A stretch of 64,000 bases of DNA from Streptomyces sp. Y2F8-2 (GCF_014905555.1 NZ_BNGS01000002.1:930001-994000); one strand, 5' to 3'. Counted from the stretch's first letter, positions 8,004 through 17,212 are shown. Numbers and translations are program-made. Notes: generated from the sequence alone by a model not told the origin.

Positions 8004-10163
8004 TCAGCCTGCGACAGCGAGGACCAACGGAAGGACCTGTTCGCTGCCTGCCCGGCGGAGGAGGCGGGCGGCGACTGCGAGAGTCCAGCCGGAATCGGTG
8101 TAGTCGTCCACGAGCAGGACGGGGCCGGGAGAGCCGGCCAGGGCACCGGCCAGTTCCTCAGGGACGGTCAAGGCGCCGGACAGCGCCCTCAGCCGCTGGG
8201 CGGAGTTGCTGCGGCGTGCCGCGTGCGCGCCACTCGGCCCGGTGTAGGACAGGGTGCCCAGGAAGGGGAGGCGGCCGATGTCCGCGATGCCCTGGGCGAG
8301 GGAACCCACCAGTTGCGGGCGGCTCAAGGACGGCACGGCGACGACTCCCACCGGCCGGGCGGAGGCATCCGGGGCGTTCGGCGCCCAGCCGCCCGCAGAG
8401 CGCGCCCAGTCGGCCAGGACCGCCACCGCCGCCCGCAGGACGTCGTCGGGGACCGGCCCGTCGGGCGCGTTCTCGGCCAGCAGCGGACGCAGACGGTTGC
8501 CCCAGCCGATGTCCGAGAGCCGCCCCAGGGCACGCCCGGTGGAGCACTGCTCCGTGGCCGGGATGCGCCCCTTGAGGTCGATGCCCAGTGCGGGCATCCC
8601 CGTCGGCCACATGCGGCGCGGCTCGACCTCCGCCCCCGGGCGGTCCAGTTCCTTGACCGCCCCGGTCAACGTCTCCGTCGAGACAGCGGAATCCGCCCAG
8701 GGCCCTGCGCAGTTGTCGCACCGCCCGCACGGGGCCGCCCCCTCGTCGTCCAGCTGCCGGCGCAGGAACTCCATCCGGCACTGGGACGTGCTCACGTAAT
8801 CGCGCATGGCCTGCTGCTCTGCAGCCCGCTGCCGCGCCACCCAGGCGTACCGCTCGGAGTCGTAGACCCACTGCTCGCCGGTGGAGACCCAGCCTCCCTT
8901 CACCCGCTTGACCGCCCCGTCCACGTCGAGCACCTTCAGCATCGTCTCCAGCCGACTGCGCCGTAGATCCACCGACGCCTCCAGTGCGGGCACGGACAGC
9001 GGCCGTCCCGCACCGGCGAGGGCGGAGAGGGTCTGTCGGACCTGCGCCTCGGGCGGGAAGGCCGTATCGGCGAAGTAGCGCCAGATGGCCTCGTCCTCCT
9101 TGCCCGGCAGCAGCAGTACATCGGCGTGGGCCACGCCGCGCCCCGCGCGTCCCACCTGCTGGTAGTAGGCGATCGGCGAGGACGGCGAGCCGAGGTGCAC
9201 CACGAAGCCCAGGTCCGGCTTGTCGAAGCCCATGCCCAGCGCCGACGTCGCCACCAGCGCCTTGACCCGGTTCTCCAGCAGGTCGGCCTCGGCCTGCAGC
9301 CGGTCGGCGTTCTCCGTGCGTCCCGTGTAGGAGGCCACGCGGAAGCCGCGCTGCCGCAGGAAGGCGGTCGCCTCCTCGGCCGCGGCCACTGTCAGCGTGT
9401 AGATGATCCCGGAGCCCGGCAGCTCGTCGAGATGCTCGGCCAGCCAGGCCAGGCGGTGCGCGGCGTCCGGCAGCTGGACCACTCCGAGCCTCAGGCTCTC
9501 CCTCTCGAGCGGGCCGCGCAGCACCAGGGCCTCACCGGCGCCGGTACCCAACTGCTCGGCCACGTCCGCGGTGACCCGCGCGTTGGCCGTCGCCGTGGTG
9601 GCCAGCACCGGCACGCCGGGGGCGAGCTCGGCGAGCATCGCCCGCAACCGGCGGTAGTCCGGCCGGAAGTCGTGCCCCCAGTCGGAGATGCAGTGCGCCT
9701 CGTCGACCACCAGCAGACCGGTCGTGGCCGCGAGCTTGGGCAGCACCTGATCGCGGAAATCAACAGAATTGAGACGCTCCGGGCTCACGAGGAGAACGTC
9801 GGTCTCGCCCCGCTCGATCTCCTCGTGGATGGTGTCCCACTCCTCCAGGTTGGCCGAGTTGATGGTGCGCGCCCGGATACCGGCCCGCGCCGCCGACTCC
9901 ACCTGGTTGCGCATGAGCGCCAGCAGCGGCGAGACGATCACCGTCGGGCCGGAGCCGCGCCGGCGCAGCAGAGCGGTGGCAACGAAGTACACCGCCGACT
10001 TGCCCCAGCCGGTGCGCTGCACCACCAGGGCACGCCTGCGCTCCCGCACCAGAGCCGCCACCGCCTGCCACTGGTCCTCCCGCAACCGGGCCGAGCCCCC
10101 CGGGTCCCCGACGAGCTCGGCGAGGATGGCGTCGGCTTCAGCGCGGAGCTCGAGTTCGTCCAT
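8004..10163 (-). CDS. RecQ-family DNA helicase with C-terminal phosphoribosyltransferase-like domain
   Basis: The protein has 719 residues. Superfamily 2 helicase motifs are clear: QRTGWGKSAV (Walker A, near 51), DEAHCISDWGHDFRPDYR (DEAH and RecQ aromatic loop, near 156) and YYQQVGRAGRG (motif VI, near 355). A cysteine cluster CGRCDNC near 490 matches the RecQ zinc site. The last 200 residues differ from classical RecQ and contain VLLVDDYTDSGWT near 683, the PRPP-binding loop of type I phosphoribosyltransferases. It should unwind recombination or repair intermediates; the role of the tail is unknown. The start at 10163 (MDELELRAEADAI) was chosen because the longer frame upstream lacks homology. 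Confidence 0.85.
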   Translation of the reverse strand: MDELELRAEADAILAELVGDPGGSARLREDQWQAVAALVRERRRALVVQRTGWGKSAVYFVATALLRRRGSGPTVIVSPLLALMRNQVESAARAGIRARTINSANLEEWDTIHEEIERGETDVLLVSPERLNSVDFRDQVLPKLAATTGLLVVDEAHCISDWGHDFRPDYRRLRAMLAELAPGVPVLATTATANARVTADVAEQLGTGAGEALVLRGPLERESLRLGVVQLPDAAHRLAWLAEHLDELPGSGIIYTLTVAAAEEATAFLRQRGFRVASYTGRTENADRLQAEADLLENRVKALVATSALGMGFDKPDLGFVVHLGSPSSPIAYYQQVGRAGRGVAHADVLLLPGKEDEAIWRYFADTAFPPEAQVRQTLSALAGAGRPLSVPALEASVDLRRSRLETMLKVLDVDGAVKRVKGGWVSTGEQWVYDSERYAWVARQRAAEQQAMRDYVSTSQCRMEFLRRQLDDEGAAPCGRCDNCAGPWADSAVSTETLTGAVKELDRPGAEVEPRRMWPTGMPALGIDLKGRIPATEQCSTGRALGRLSDIGWGNRLRPLLAENAPDGPVPDDVLRAAVAVLADWARSAGGWAPNAPDASARPVGVVAVPSLSRPQLVGSLAQGIADIGRLPFLGTLSYTGPSGAHAARRSNSAQRLRALSGALTVPEELAGALAGSPGPVLLVDDYTDSGWTLAVAARLLRRAGSEQVLPLVLAVAG

Positions 10164-10538
10164 GCCCCCATGCAACCCGATGGCACTGACAATCGGCCAC
10201 CTCACCCAGCGTGACCAGCGGCTCGCGAACGGTCCACGGACCACGCACCGAAAGGCGCTCGCCGGAGGGAGAGGGTGTTGCCGCTGGTCCTCCCGTGCGG
10301 GAGTGACCCGCCCCTTCGCTGGGAACACACTGAGCAGAGAGGTAGAGGGGATATAGGCCACACATCACCAAGAACCGGTCGGCGGGCCCAATTGCTCATT
10401 GCCGCAACCCAGTTCGACGGGAAGAATTGAGGTCCGCTCCCCGCACGGCTCGTCCGTGATCCGGCAGGGCTCTGCCGCGGTGTGCGACCCCAGTCCCACC
10501 CCGCCCGCACTGTGGGCGCGTCAGCCGAAGGGAGGATC
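10164..10538. other. Divergent intergenic region
   Basis: These 375 bp separate the divergent recQ-like gene and the RadC-like gene, so both promoters should lie here. No operator palindrome, RNA gene or SOS box was recognised. Confidence 0.5.
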
Positions 10539-11174
10539 GTGACCTTCGGATTCGCTCCGTCCTCGGCGGCATCCCTGGCAGGTTCCGCCGCCCCGTCCGC
10601 CGTTTCCGCCCATCCCGTGGCCCGGCTGCTCGAGCCGGCGGAATGGGCAGCCGCCGAGATCCCCCTGCTGCGCAACCCCCGGGAAGTCGTCAGCGGGCTG
10701 CACGCCCGGCACCGGCCACGACCCTCCACGGCCGTGGTGGCCGTCCTGGATCCTGAGGAACGACTCTGCGCGAGCGCGTCGTTCACCCGGCGTCCCGCCC
10801 CTGCGGACGGATGGGTGTTCCGTAACGCGCTGCTTGCCCAGTTGCGCCGGGTCATCCCCCACGACCTGCGACGCCGGACGCCGGTGCGGACGGCGGTGCT
10901 GCTCTACTGCCGTGAGGGCGACACACGGTGGACGGAGGAGGACGGCGCGTGGATGTGGGGCCTGCGCGACGCGTGCACGTTGCACGGGCTGCGCTGTGGT
11001 GCGTACATCACGCTGACGCGCGGTGGCTGGCAGGTTCTCGGTGAGGACCGCGGAGGCCGCCGCCCCAACGCCGAGTCGACTCCCGAGGAGTTCGATCCGG
11101 CGGGCATACCGCTGCACCAGCCTCGCACCGGGGGCGCTTCCTCGGACCTGATGCGCCGGGCCGCCGCCCGCTGA
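10539..11174 (+). CDS. Conserved hypothetical protein, RadC/JAB-like fold suspected
   Basis: The protein has 211 residues and starts at a GTG preceded by AAGGGAGG with good spacing. A long antisense frame covers the same DNA but lacks such a signal. The middle part (TAVVAVLDPEERLCASASF) and the C-terminal part (REGDTRWTEEDGAWMWGLRDA, then LHGLRCGAYITLTRGGWQVL) follow the order of the RadC JAB domain, in which HPSGDPTPS-D is followed by helix and strand. The metal-binding histidines are missing, so it is unlikely to be an active metalloprotease. It sits divergent to the RecQ-like helicase. The fold assignment is an inference. Confidence 0.6.
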   Translation: MTFGFAPSSAASLAGSAAPSAVSAHPVARLLEPAEWAAAEIPLLRNPREVVSGLHARHRPRPSTAVVAVLDPEERLCASASFTRRPAPADGWVFRNALLAQLRRVIPHDLRRRTPVRTAVLLYCREGDTRWTEEDGAWMWGLRDACTLHGLRCGAYITLTRGGWQVLGEDRGGRRPNAESTPEEFDPAGIPLHQPRTGGASSDLMRRAAAR

Positions 11175-11629
11175 GCGGCACGGCACCGTGGCAGCACCGC
11201 CGGGAGCGGCGACTACGACGGCGGAAGGCCTCCGCACCACCAGCTCGCGCGTCCTCACCTGGAGGCGGCGGCCGCTCGCGGCGCCCGTGTCCGCGAGCGG
11301 CCGCGCACCGGAAGAGCAGGAAGTCGCCCACCCCAGTAGCCTGAGGAAACCGTTCGCTCTACGACGGCACTGCCCCATCGGCATCGTCATTGCCCACCCC
11401 CGTGCCTCACCGCCCTGACGGCATGCGTCAACGCCGACCGATATGCGTCAGTGAGTGACCACCGACACCGGGAACCCGACCGCAGCAAGGCATGGCGAAG
11501 AGAGCGCCGGGTCGGGGATCCGTCGGCGCTGCACTCACCGGCCGCGGTGGCCGAAGCCCGAACCGGCTGCCCGGCTCGGTCCCCGGCGCGAAGGGCGGGA
11601 CGCGAGCGGACCGGGCCGAGCCGGACCGC
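11175..11629. other. Convergent noncoding region with terminator and TGACG/CGTCA repeat
   Basis: These 455 bp lie between convergent genes. They contain the strong hairpin at 11268-11304. The motif TGACG-GCATG-CGTCA is at 11416-11430, with another ATGCGTCA at 11443-11450. No convincing gene was seen. Confidence 0.45.
11268..11304 (+). terminator. Rho-independent-like hairpin
   Basis: GCGGCCGCTCGCGG (11268-11281) pairs perfectly with CCGCGAGCGGCCGC (11291-11304) around a 9-nt loop. It lies about 95 bp beyond the stop of the RadC-like gene. Confidence 0.65.
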
Positions 11630-12232
11630 TCAGACGCCCGCGCCCAGCACCGAGTTGATCTGCTTCGGGTCGCCGCAGACGATCAGCAGGGCCCCGGACC
11701 GGCTGAGCGCCAGCGGAAGCGTGGCGGCGACAGTGGCGTCGGCACCCCCGTTGACGGCGACCACGACCACCGGTCGGGCGGCGGCACGGGAGGCCGCCGA
11801 GGCGTCGGCGTAGAAGACGTCGTCACCGGCGTCGTGCTGCGCCCAGTAGGCGGCCTCACCGAAGGACAGTTCGTGCGCGGCCCACGGGTGCGGCTCGCCG
11901 GTGGTGATCACCAGCACGTCGCCAGGGGCGCGACCGGACTCCAGCAGCAGGTCGACGGCTTCCTCGGCGGCATCCAGCGCACCCTCGGCGGAGGCCGGGA
12001 TCAGCTGGATCTGCGGAGTGGAGGCGGAAACGGACGGTCCGGGCTTGGCCGGCTCGCGCGGGGTGCGCTGGGCCGGCATCGGCCGGATGGGCCCCGGACG
12101 TCCGGGGCGGGCAGGGGCCGCGGGGCGGGGGCCCGGTACGGGACGGGGGGTCGGCGCGGTACGGCCGCCGGCCGTGGCGCGGGGACCCTGGGCACTCTCG
12201 TGAATCTGAGGCTCCTCGGGAATGAGAGGCAT
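11630..12232 (-). CDS. Conserved actinobacterial protein of unknown function
   Basis: The protein has 200 residues. The first 70 are Pro/Arg-rich and probably disordered. The rest is a compact alpha/beta domain (DVLVITTGEPHPWAAHELSFGEAAYW, then ALLIVCGDPKQINSVLGAGV) with no Walker A. The GDPKQI motif resembles part of superfamily 1 helicases such as UvrD/RecD-type proteins, but no complete helicase core is present. It lies just downstream of rnhB on the same strand with a 69-bp gap, so it may be cotranscribed. The function is not known. Confidence 0.6.
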   Translation of the reverse strand: MPLIPEEPQIHESAQGPRATAGGRTAPTPRPVPGPRPAAPARPGRPGPIRPMPAQRTPREPAKPGPSVSASTPQIQLIPASAEGALDAAEEAVDLLLESGRAPGDVLVITTGEPHPWAAHELSFGEAAYWAQHDAGDDVFYADASAASRAAARPVVVVAVNGGADATVAATLPLALSRSGALLIVCGDPKQINSVLGAGV

Positions 12233-12301
12233 GAGCTGATTTTTATCAAACGCCGAAGCGACCGGCGTCGGCGGGTGGCACGTCAGTGCGACCGGAACCG
12301 G

Positions 12302-13003
12302 TCAGAAGTCGAAGCCGAGCTGGCCCTCGATTTCCGGAACGCTTCCGTCCGCCCAGCTGCGGACCTTCTTGAGGTGCCGCCACTGGGGCAGCGCATCAAG
12401 ATACGCCCACGACAAGCGGTGGTACGGGGTGGGGCCCCGTTCCTCCAGTGCGGCCTTGTGCACCGGTGACGGATAACCGGCGTTGGCCGCAAAACCGAAG
12501 TCTGCATGGTCGATACCCAGTTCGGCCATCATTTTGTCGCGGTGAACCTTGGCTATCACCGAGGCCGCCGCGACCGCCACGCACGACCGGTCGCCCTTGA
12601 TCACCGTACGGACGTTCCAGGGCGCGCCCAGGTAGTCGTACTTCCCGTCGAGGATGACCGCGTCGGGGCGGACGGGCAGCGCCTCGAGGGCGCGTACCGC
12701 CGCGAGCCGCAGGGCGGCCGTCATCCCGAGGTCGTCGATCTCCTCGGGGGAGGCATGGCCGAGGGCGTAGGCCGTGACCCACGTCCGCAGCAGCTCGGCG
12801 AGTTCGGTGCGCCGCTTGACGGTCAGCAGCTTGGAGTCGGTGAGGCCCTCGGGCGGTCGGCGCAGACCCGTGACCGCCGCGCAGACGGTGACGGGACCGG
12901 CCCACGCACCGCGCCCCACCTCGTCGACACCGGCGATGACCTTCGCTCCGGTCGTTGCGCGGAGGGAGCGCTCGACGGTGTGGGTAGGTGGTTCGTACGG
13001 CAT
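12302..13003 (-). CDS. rnhB: Ribonuclease HII
   Basis: The protein has 233 residues, close to the family length. It carries [14 protein letters not shown] near residue 17 (the catalytic Asp-Glu pair), [15 protein letters not shown] (third acidic residue) and [18 protein letters not shown], which are hallmarks of RNase HII. The enzyme removes RNA from RNA-DNA hybrids and single ribonucleotides misincorporated in DNA. The start at 13003 ([13 protein letters not shown]) places the DE motif at the usual distance; a longer frame upstream adds a Cys-rich stretch unlike the family. Confidence 0.95.
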   Translation of the reverse strand: MPYEPPTHTVERSLRATTGAKVIAGVDEVGRGAWAGPVTVCAAVTGLRRPPEGLTDSKLLTVKRRTELAELLRTWVTAYALGHASPEEIDDLGMTAALRLAAVRALEALPVRPDAVILDGKYDYLGAPWNVRTVIKGDRSCVAVAAASVIAKVHRDKMMAELGIDHADFGFAANAGYPSPVHKAALEERGPTPYHRLSWAYLDALPQWRHLKKVRSWADGSVPEIEGQLGFDF

Positions 13004-13142
13004 GGCGCACTTAGCGTACGCCGCCGGGATCACCGTGCGACACCCCGGTTTCCCGGGGCATCGCCACACGCGCCGACGGCCGCCCGGAAGGACGGCGGCA
13101 GCGCCCCCGCAGCCGGGCCGTCGCGGCGTCCCGGGAGCCGGA

Positions 13143-13766
13143 TCAGTCCCCCGCCGGACGCAGCAGCGGGATCATCAGCCGGTCGACCATCTCCTCGATG
13201 TCCTGGTCATTCCATTCGCAAGCGCTAATCTTCGTGCGGTACATCATCATCGCCGGCATGACGTCGAAGACATATCCGTTCGCGGCGTCGGGCCGCACCT
13301 CTCCCCGTTCGATTCCATGCGTGATGACCTGGCGCAGGAGCCTGACGCTCGGCTCGATGACACCCTCATAGATCACGCCCTGGAAGCGCTCCGCCTCCTG
13401 GGTGTCGCATTCGTGAATGACTGAGCGCAGGGCGAATCCGGGGCGTGAGTACATGGCGTCGCGGGCCTGTCGGCACAGGGCCAGCAGGTCCTCCCGCAGG
13501 GTCCCGAGGTCGGGCGCCTCGTCGAAGCGCGGCAGTCCGGCCTGGAGCGCGTCCGCGACGAGGTCCTCCTTGGACGGCCAGCGGCGGTAGACCGCCGCCT
13601 TGCCGGTCTGCGCACCGGCGGCGACGCCCTCCATCGTCAGACCCTTCCAGCCGACCGTGCTGAGCTGCTCGAGCGCGGCGTCGAGGATCGCGCGTTCGAG
13701 CACGGCACCACGCCGGCGGAGCGAGGCCGGTCGGGGAGAGGCGGCCGTCCAGGACGAAGTACCCAT
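13143..13766 (-). CDS. TetR-family transcriptional repressor of the adjacent MFS pump
   Basis: The protein has 207 residues. Residues about 20-65 form the TetR helix-turn-helix ([24 protein letters not shown], then [21 protein letters not shown]). The rest is a ligand and dimer domain. It is divergent from the MFS exporter, and the 174-bp space between the genes contains two 20-bp palindromes that are its likely operators, so it should repress both itself and the pump until a ligand binds. The ATG at 13766 was chosen because a longer upstream frame would cross the operator region. Confidence 0.9.
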   Translation of the reverse strand: MGTSSWTAASPRPASLRRRGAVLERAILDAALEQLSTVGWKGLTMEGVAAGAQTGKAAVYRRWPSKEDLVADALQAGLPRFDEAPDLGTLREDLLALCRQARDAMYSRPGFALRSVIHECDTQEAERFQGVIYEGVIEPSVRLLRQVITHGIERGEVRPDAANGYVFDVMPAMMMYRTKISACEWNDQDIEEMVDRLMIPLLRPAGD

Positions 13767-13848
13767 CTGTGTGTCTCCGTTGAGCAGCGGAAGCGGGGAT
13801 TCCGAGGATAGGGCGAGCATCCGGGCGGCGCAGCACGGCAACGAAGCC

Positions 13849-13868
13849 AGTGAACGCTTGCGTTCACT
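13849..13868. promoter_or_regulatory. TetR operator 1
   Basis: AGTGAACG-CTTG-CGTTCACT is an 8-bp inverted repeat with a 4-bp centre, typical of TetR operators. The same half-sites recur at 13898-13917. Confidence 0.8.
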
Positions 13869-13897
13869 GACGGGGACTCACTACCGTGTGGCGGGAA

Positions 13898-13917
13898 AGT
13901 GAACGCGATCGTTCACT
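13898..13917. promoter_or_regulatory. TetR operator 2
   Basis: AGTGAACG-CGAT-CGTTCACT has the same half-sites as operator 1, with centres 49 bp apart. It lies 23 bp before the MFS start codon, where binding would block transcription or clearance. Confidence 0.8.
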
Positions 13918-13940
13918 AACGCATTCGTGGGGGACCCATC

Positions 13941-15488
13941 GTGACAACCTCTCCATTGATCGAAGACCAGAAGCCCAAAGCCGCCCGCCGGGAGGGGCGT
14001 CCCGGCATCGCGCTCACCGTCATCGCGGCCTGCCAACTCATGGTGGTACTCGACGCGACGATTGTGAACATCGCGCTCCCGCACATTCAAGACGCGCTGA
14101 AGTTCAGCACGACCGACCTGACATGGGTCGTCAGCGCCTACACCCTCACCTTCGGTGGCCTGCTGCTTCTCGGCGGGCGGGCCGGTGACATCCTCGGCCG
14201 GCGCCGGGTGTTCATGACGGGCATCCTGCTGTTCACCTTCGCCTCGCTGCTCGGCGGACTCGCCCAGGAGCCCTGGCAGTTGCTGGCCGCGCGCGCCCTG
14301 CAGGGCGTGGGTGGCGCGATCGCGTCGCCCACCTCGCTCGCGCTGATCACCACCACGTTCGCGGAAGGCCCGGAGCGCAACCGGGCGTTCGGCGTGTTCG
14401 CCGCGGTCTCGGCCGGAGGCGGCGCGATCGGTCTGCTGACCGGCGGCATGCTCACGGAGTGGCTCGACTGGCGCTGGGTCCTCTTCGTCAACGTGCCCAT
14501 CGGCGTGCTGATCGCCGTGCTCACACCCATGTACATAGGCGAGTCCGAACGCCATCCGGGCCGCTTCGACATCGCGGGCGCCCTCACGTCGACTGCGGGC
14601 ATGGCGTCGCTGGTGTACGGCTTCATCCGCGCCTCCGAGGACGGCTGGCGGGACAGCGTCACGATCGGGTCCTTCGCGGCGGCCGTGGTGCTGCTGCTGG
14701 CGTTCGCCCTCATCGAGAGGCGGGCCAGGGAGCCGATCACGCCGCTGCGGATGTTCGCCGACCGCAACCGCTCGGGCACGTACGTGATCATGCTGAGCCT
14801 GGCCGCGGCGATGTTCGGCATGTTCTTCTACATCGTGCTCTTCGTGCAGAACGTGCTGGGGTACACGCCGATCTCGGCGGGCGTGGCCTTCCTGCCGGTG
14901 ACCGTGGCGATCGTGATCGGCGCCGGCCTGTCGCAGCGGTTCCTGCCGGTGCTCGGCCCCAAGCCGTTCATGATGGTCGGCGCGACGCTCGTGACGATCG
15001 GGCTCGGCTGGCAGACGTTGATCAAGCCCGACAGCTCGTACGCGGGCGGTGTGCTCGGCCCCATGCTGGTGTTCGGCTTCGGGATGGGCCTGAACTTCGT
15101 GACGCTGACGCTCACCGCGGTCTCGGGCGTCGCCCAGCACGAGGCGGGGGCGGCCTCCGGTCTGCTCAACGCCACACAGCAGGTGGGCGGTTCGCTCGGT
15201 CTGTCGATCCTGACCACGGTGTTCGGGACGGCGAGCAGGGACGAGGCGAGCAAGCAGCTGCCGAAGTTCCTGGCGAACGGCACGGCGGAGCAGAAGGCGG
15301 AGTTCGCCAAGACGCACCAGTTGCCGGCTCCGTGGGGGAACGAGGTGCTCGCCCACGGCATATCGACGGCCTTCGTGCCGGCCGCCGCGATGGCGATCCT
15401 GGCCCTCGTCACGGCCTCGGTGGTCATCCGGGTACGCAAGAGCGACCTGGAGGCCCTGGCGGGCACGGCGGGCCCGGCCGCCGGCTGA
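13941..15488 (+). CDS. MFS drug efflux transporter, DHA2 (EmrB/QacA) family
   Basis: The protein has 515 residues and about 14 membrane segments, as usual for the DHA2 group. LMVVLDATIVNIALPHIQ in the first segment is the family motif. GGRAGDILGRRRVF (motif A) and the segment around GVGGAIASPTSLALI are also present. It should export hydrophobic compounds by proton antiport. The GTG start follows the TetR operators. Substrates are unknown. A hairpin terminator follows the gene. Confidence 0.9.
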   Translation: MTTSPLIEDQKPKAARREGRPGIALTVIAACQLMVVLDATIVNIALPHIQDALKFSTTDLTWVVSAYTLTFGGLLLLGGRAGDILGRRRVFMTGILLFTFASLLGGLAQEPWQLLAARALQGVGGAIASPTSLALITTTFAEGPERNRAFGVFAAVSAGGGAIGLLTGGMLTEWLDWRWVLFVNVPIGVLIAVLTPMYIGESERHPGRFDIAGALTSTAGMASLVYGFIRASEDGWRDSVTIGSFAAAVVLLLAFALIERRAREPITPLRMFADRNRSGTYVIMLSLAAAMFGMFFYIVLFVQNVLGYTPISAGVAFLPVTVAIVIGAGLSQRFLPVLGPKPFMMVGATLVTIGLGWQTLIKPDSSYAGGVLGPMLVFGFGMGLNFVTLTLTAVSGVAQHEAGAASGLLNATQQVGGSLGLSILTTVFGTASRDEASKQLPKFLANGTAEQKAEFAKTHQLPAPWGNEVLAHGISTAFVPAAAMAILALVTASVVIRVRKSDLEALAGTAGPAAG

Positions 15489-15497
15489 ACGTCCCCA

Positions 15498-15538
15498 CCG
15501 TCGTTGTCCTCCCCTCCACACCCGGAGGACAACGACGG
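15498..15538 (+). terminator. Terminator of the MFS gene
   Basis: CCGTCGTTGTCCTCC (15498-15512) pairs perfectly with GGAGGACAACGACGG (15524-15538) around an 11-nt loop, 10 bp after the stop codon. Confidence 0.8.
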
Positions 15539-15634
15539 CCGGGCGCCCGGAGCGGCGACAGTGAGGGAGCCGGTCCGGCCGCCGGGCAGCGGGCCGGTCC
15601 CGATGGCGGGATTCCGCTCAGCGGTCCCCGCCGG

Positions 15635-16540
15635 CTACGAAAGCGACGGCGCCCACTCCGGCAGCCGCTCCGTGCGCTCCAGCCACTCCCCCGGCGGAGC
15701 CCCCGCCTTCCCGGAGGCCACCACTCCGCCGACGATCGCGCACGTCGTGTCCATGTCGCCGCCCACCTGGGCGGTGGTCCAGAACGCCTTCGGGTAGTCA
15801 CCGAGGGCGCGCGCCGCCGACCACAGCGCGAACGGCACCGTGTCGTGCGCCGTCGTACGCCGCCCGCAGCCGAGCACGGCCGCGACCGTCGTCGCGTCGC
15901 CGTAGTCCAGCATGTCCCGCGCCCGCCGCAGCCCCGCCGCGACGGCGCTCCTCGGTATCAGCGCGATCACCCCGTCGAGCAGGGCGTCGGCACTCGGCGG
16001 CCCCGCCGGATCAGCGGCGAGGGCGGCCGCCGCAGCCACGGCCATGGCACCGGCCACGGCCTCCCGGTGCTGGTGCGTCGTGTACGCGGAGATCTCCGCC
16101 TGATGGGTCGCCTGCTCCGGGTCGTCGGCGTACCAGGCACCGAGCGGCGCGATCCGCATCGCCGCCCCGTTGCCCCACGATCCCTGCCCCTTGAAGAGCG
16201 CCGCGGCCAGCTCGCGCCAGTCGCCGCCCTCCCGGACGAGCCTCAGCAGGCGGCCCACCGCCGGCCCGTACCCGCGGTCGAAGTCGTGGTGCTCGGCGAA
16301 GGAGCGGGCCAGCTCGTCCTGGTCGATGCGCTGGTGCGTGGCCAGCACGGACACCACCGAACAGGCCATCTCGGTGTCGTCCGTCCACTGCCACACACCC
16401 GGCGGCAGCTCGCGGCGCTGGAGGAGCGGGTAGTTCGCGGGAACGAAGAACTGTGAGCCCAGCGCGTCCCCCACCGCGAGTCCGCGCAGACAGGCGAGCG
16501 CGCGTTCCAGGCGCCCGAGGGGAGAGAAGTCAGAGGTCAT
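15635..16540 (-). CDS. ADP-ribosylglycohydrolase family protein
   Basis: The protein has 301 residues. It begins LERALACLRGLAVGDALGSQF and has the metal ligands of the DraG/ARH family: WTDDTEM near residue 52 and GGDMDTTCAIVGG near 265. These enzymes remove ADP-ribose from proteins, nucleic acids or small molecules using magnesium. The target here is unknown. It is encoded 12 bp downstream of a histidine phosphatase gene and is probably cotranscribed with it. Confidence 0.88.
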   Translation of the reverse strand: MTSDFSPLGRLERALACLRGLAVGDALGSQFFVPANYPLLQRRELPPGVWQWTDDTEMACSVVSVLATHQRIDQDELARSFAEHHDFDRGYGPAVGRLLRLVREGGDWRELAAALFKGQGSWGNGAAMRIAPLGAWYADDPEQATHQAEISAYTTHQHREAVAGAMAVAAAAALAADPAGPPSADALLDGVIALIPRSAVAAGLRRARDMLDYGDATTVAAVLGCGRRTTAHDTVPFALWSAARALGDYPKAFWTTAQVGGDMDTTCAIVGGVVASGKAGAPPGEWLERTERLPEWAPSLS

Positions 16541-16552
16541 CGCCCTGCCACT

Positions 16553-17212
16553 CTAACCGTTGACCCAGTACGGATCCGGGTCGCGCCAACGGTCGAAGGG
16601 CCGGTCGAGCCTGTACTTGCCGTTCTCCTGCAGCAGGAGCATGCGCGTCTCGCCGTTCCCGGGGTTGGACAGCGACTCGAATTCCGCGACCGTCCAGTGG
16701 AACCAGCGCATGCAGAACAGCCGCATGGCGAGCCCGTGGGTCACCAGGAGCACGTTCGGCGGGTGGTCGGGCTCCTCGAAGCTGCGGAACAGGCTCTCCA
16801 GGAAGCCGCCCACCCGGTCGTACACGTCGGCGCCGGACTCACCCTGCGCGAAGCGGTAGAAGAAGTGCCCGTAGGCGTCGCGGTACGCCTTCTGCAGCCG
16901 TACGTCCTCGCGGTCCTGCCAGTTCCCCCAGTCCTGCTCACGCAGCCGGGGCTCCTCACGCACCCGGACGAGATCGGGGTCGAGGTGGAAGGCGCGGAGC
17001 GTCTCATGGGTGCGGCGGTACGGGGAGACGTACACGCTGACGCGTTCCCTGCCGAAGACCTCCCGCAACCGCTTGCCCGTCTCCTCCGCCTGCCGCCAGC
17101 CCCTCTCGGTGAGCGGCAGCGCGTGGTCGGGCTCGCGCTCGTACACGGAGTCATCGGCGTTCCCCACCGACTCGCCGTGCCGGACAAGGACGATGCGCCG
17201 TGGTCGTGCCAT
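16553..17212 (-). CDS. Histidine phosphatase family protein
   Basis: The protein has 219 residues and belongs to the phosphoglycerate-mutase-like branch of the histidine phosphatases. VLVRHGESVGN near residue 10 is the catalytic RHG motif and LLVTHGLAMRLF near 155 gives the second histidine. The ring of arginines expected around the phosphate is visible (SPYRRTHET). The substrate is unknown. It is the first gene of a two-gene unit with the ADP-ribosylglycohydrolase. Confidence 0.88.
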   Translation of the reverse strand: MARPRRIVLVRHGESVGNADDSVYEREPDHALPLTERGWRQAEETGKRLREVFGRERVSVYVSPYRRTHETLRAFHLDPDLVRVREEPRLREQDWGNWQDREDVRLQKAYRDAYGHFFYRFAQGESGADVYDRVGGFLESLFRSFEEPDHPPNVLLVTHGLAMRLFCMRWFHWTVAEFESLSNPGNGETRMLLLQENGKYRLDRPFDRWRDPDPYWVNG

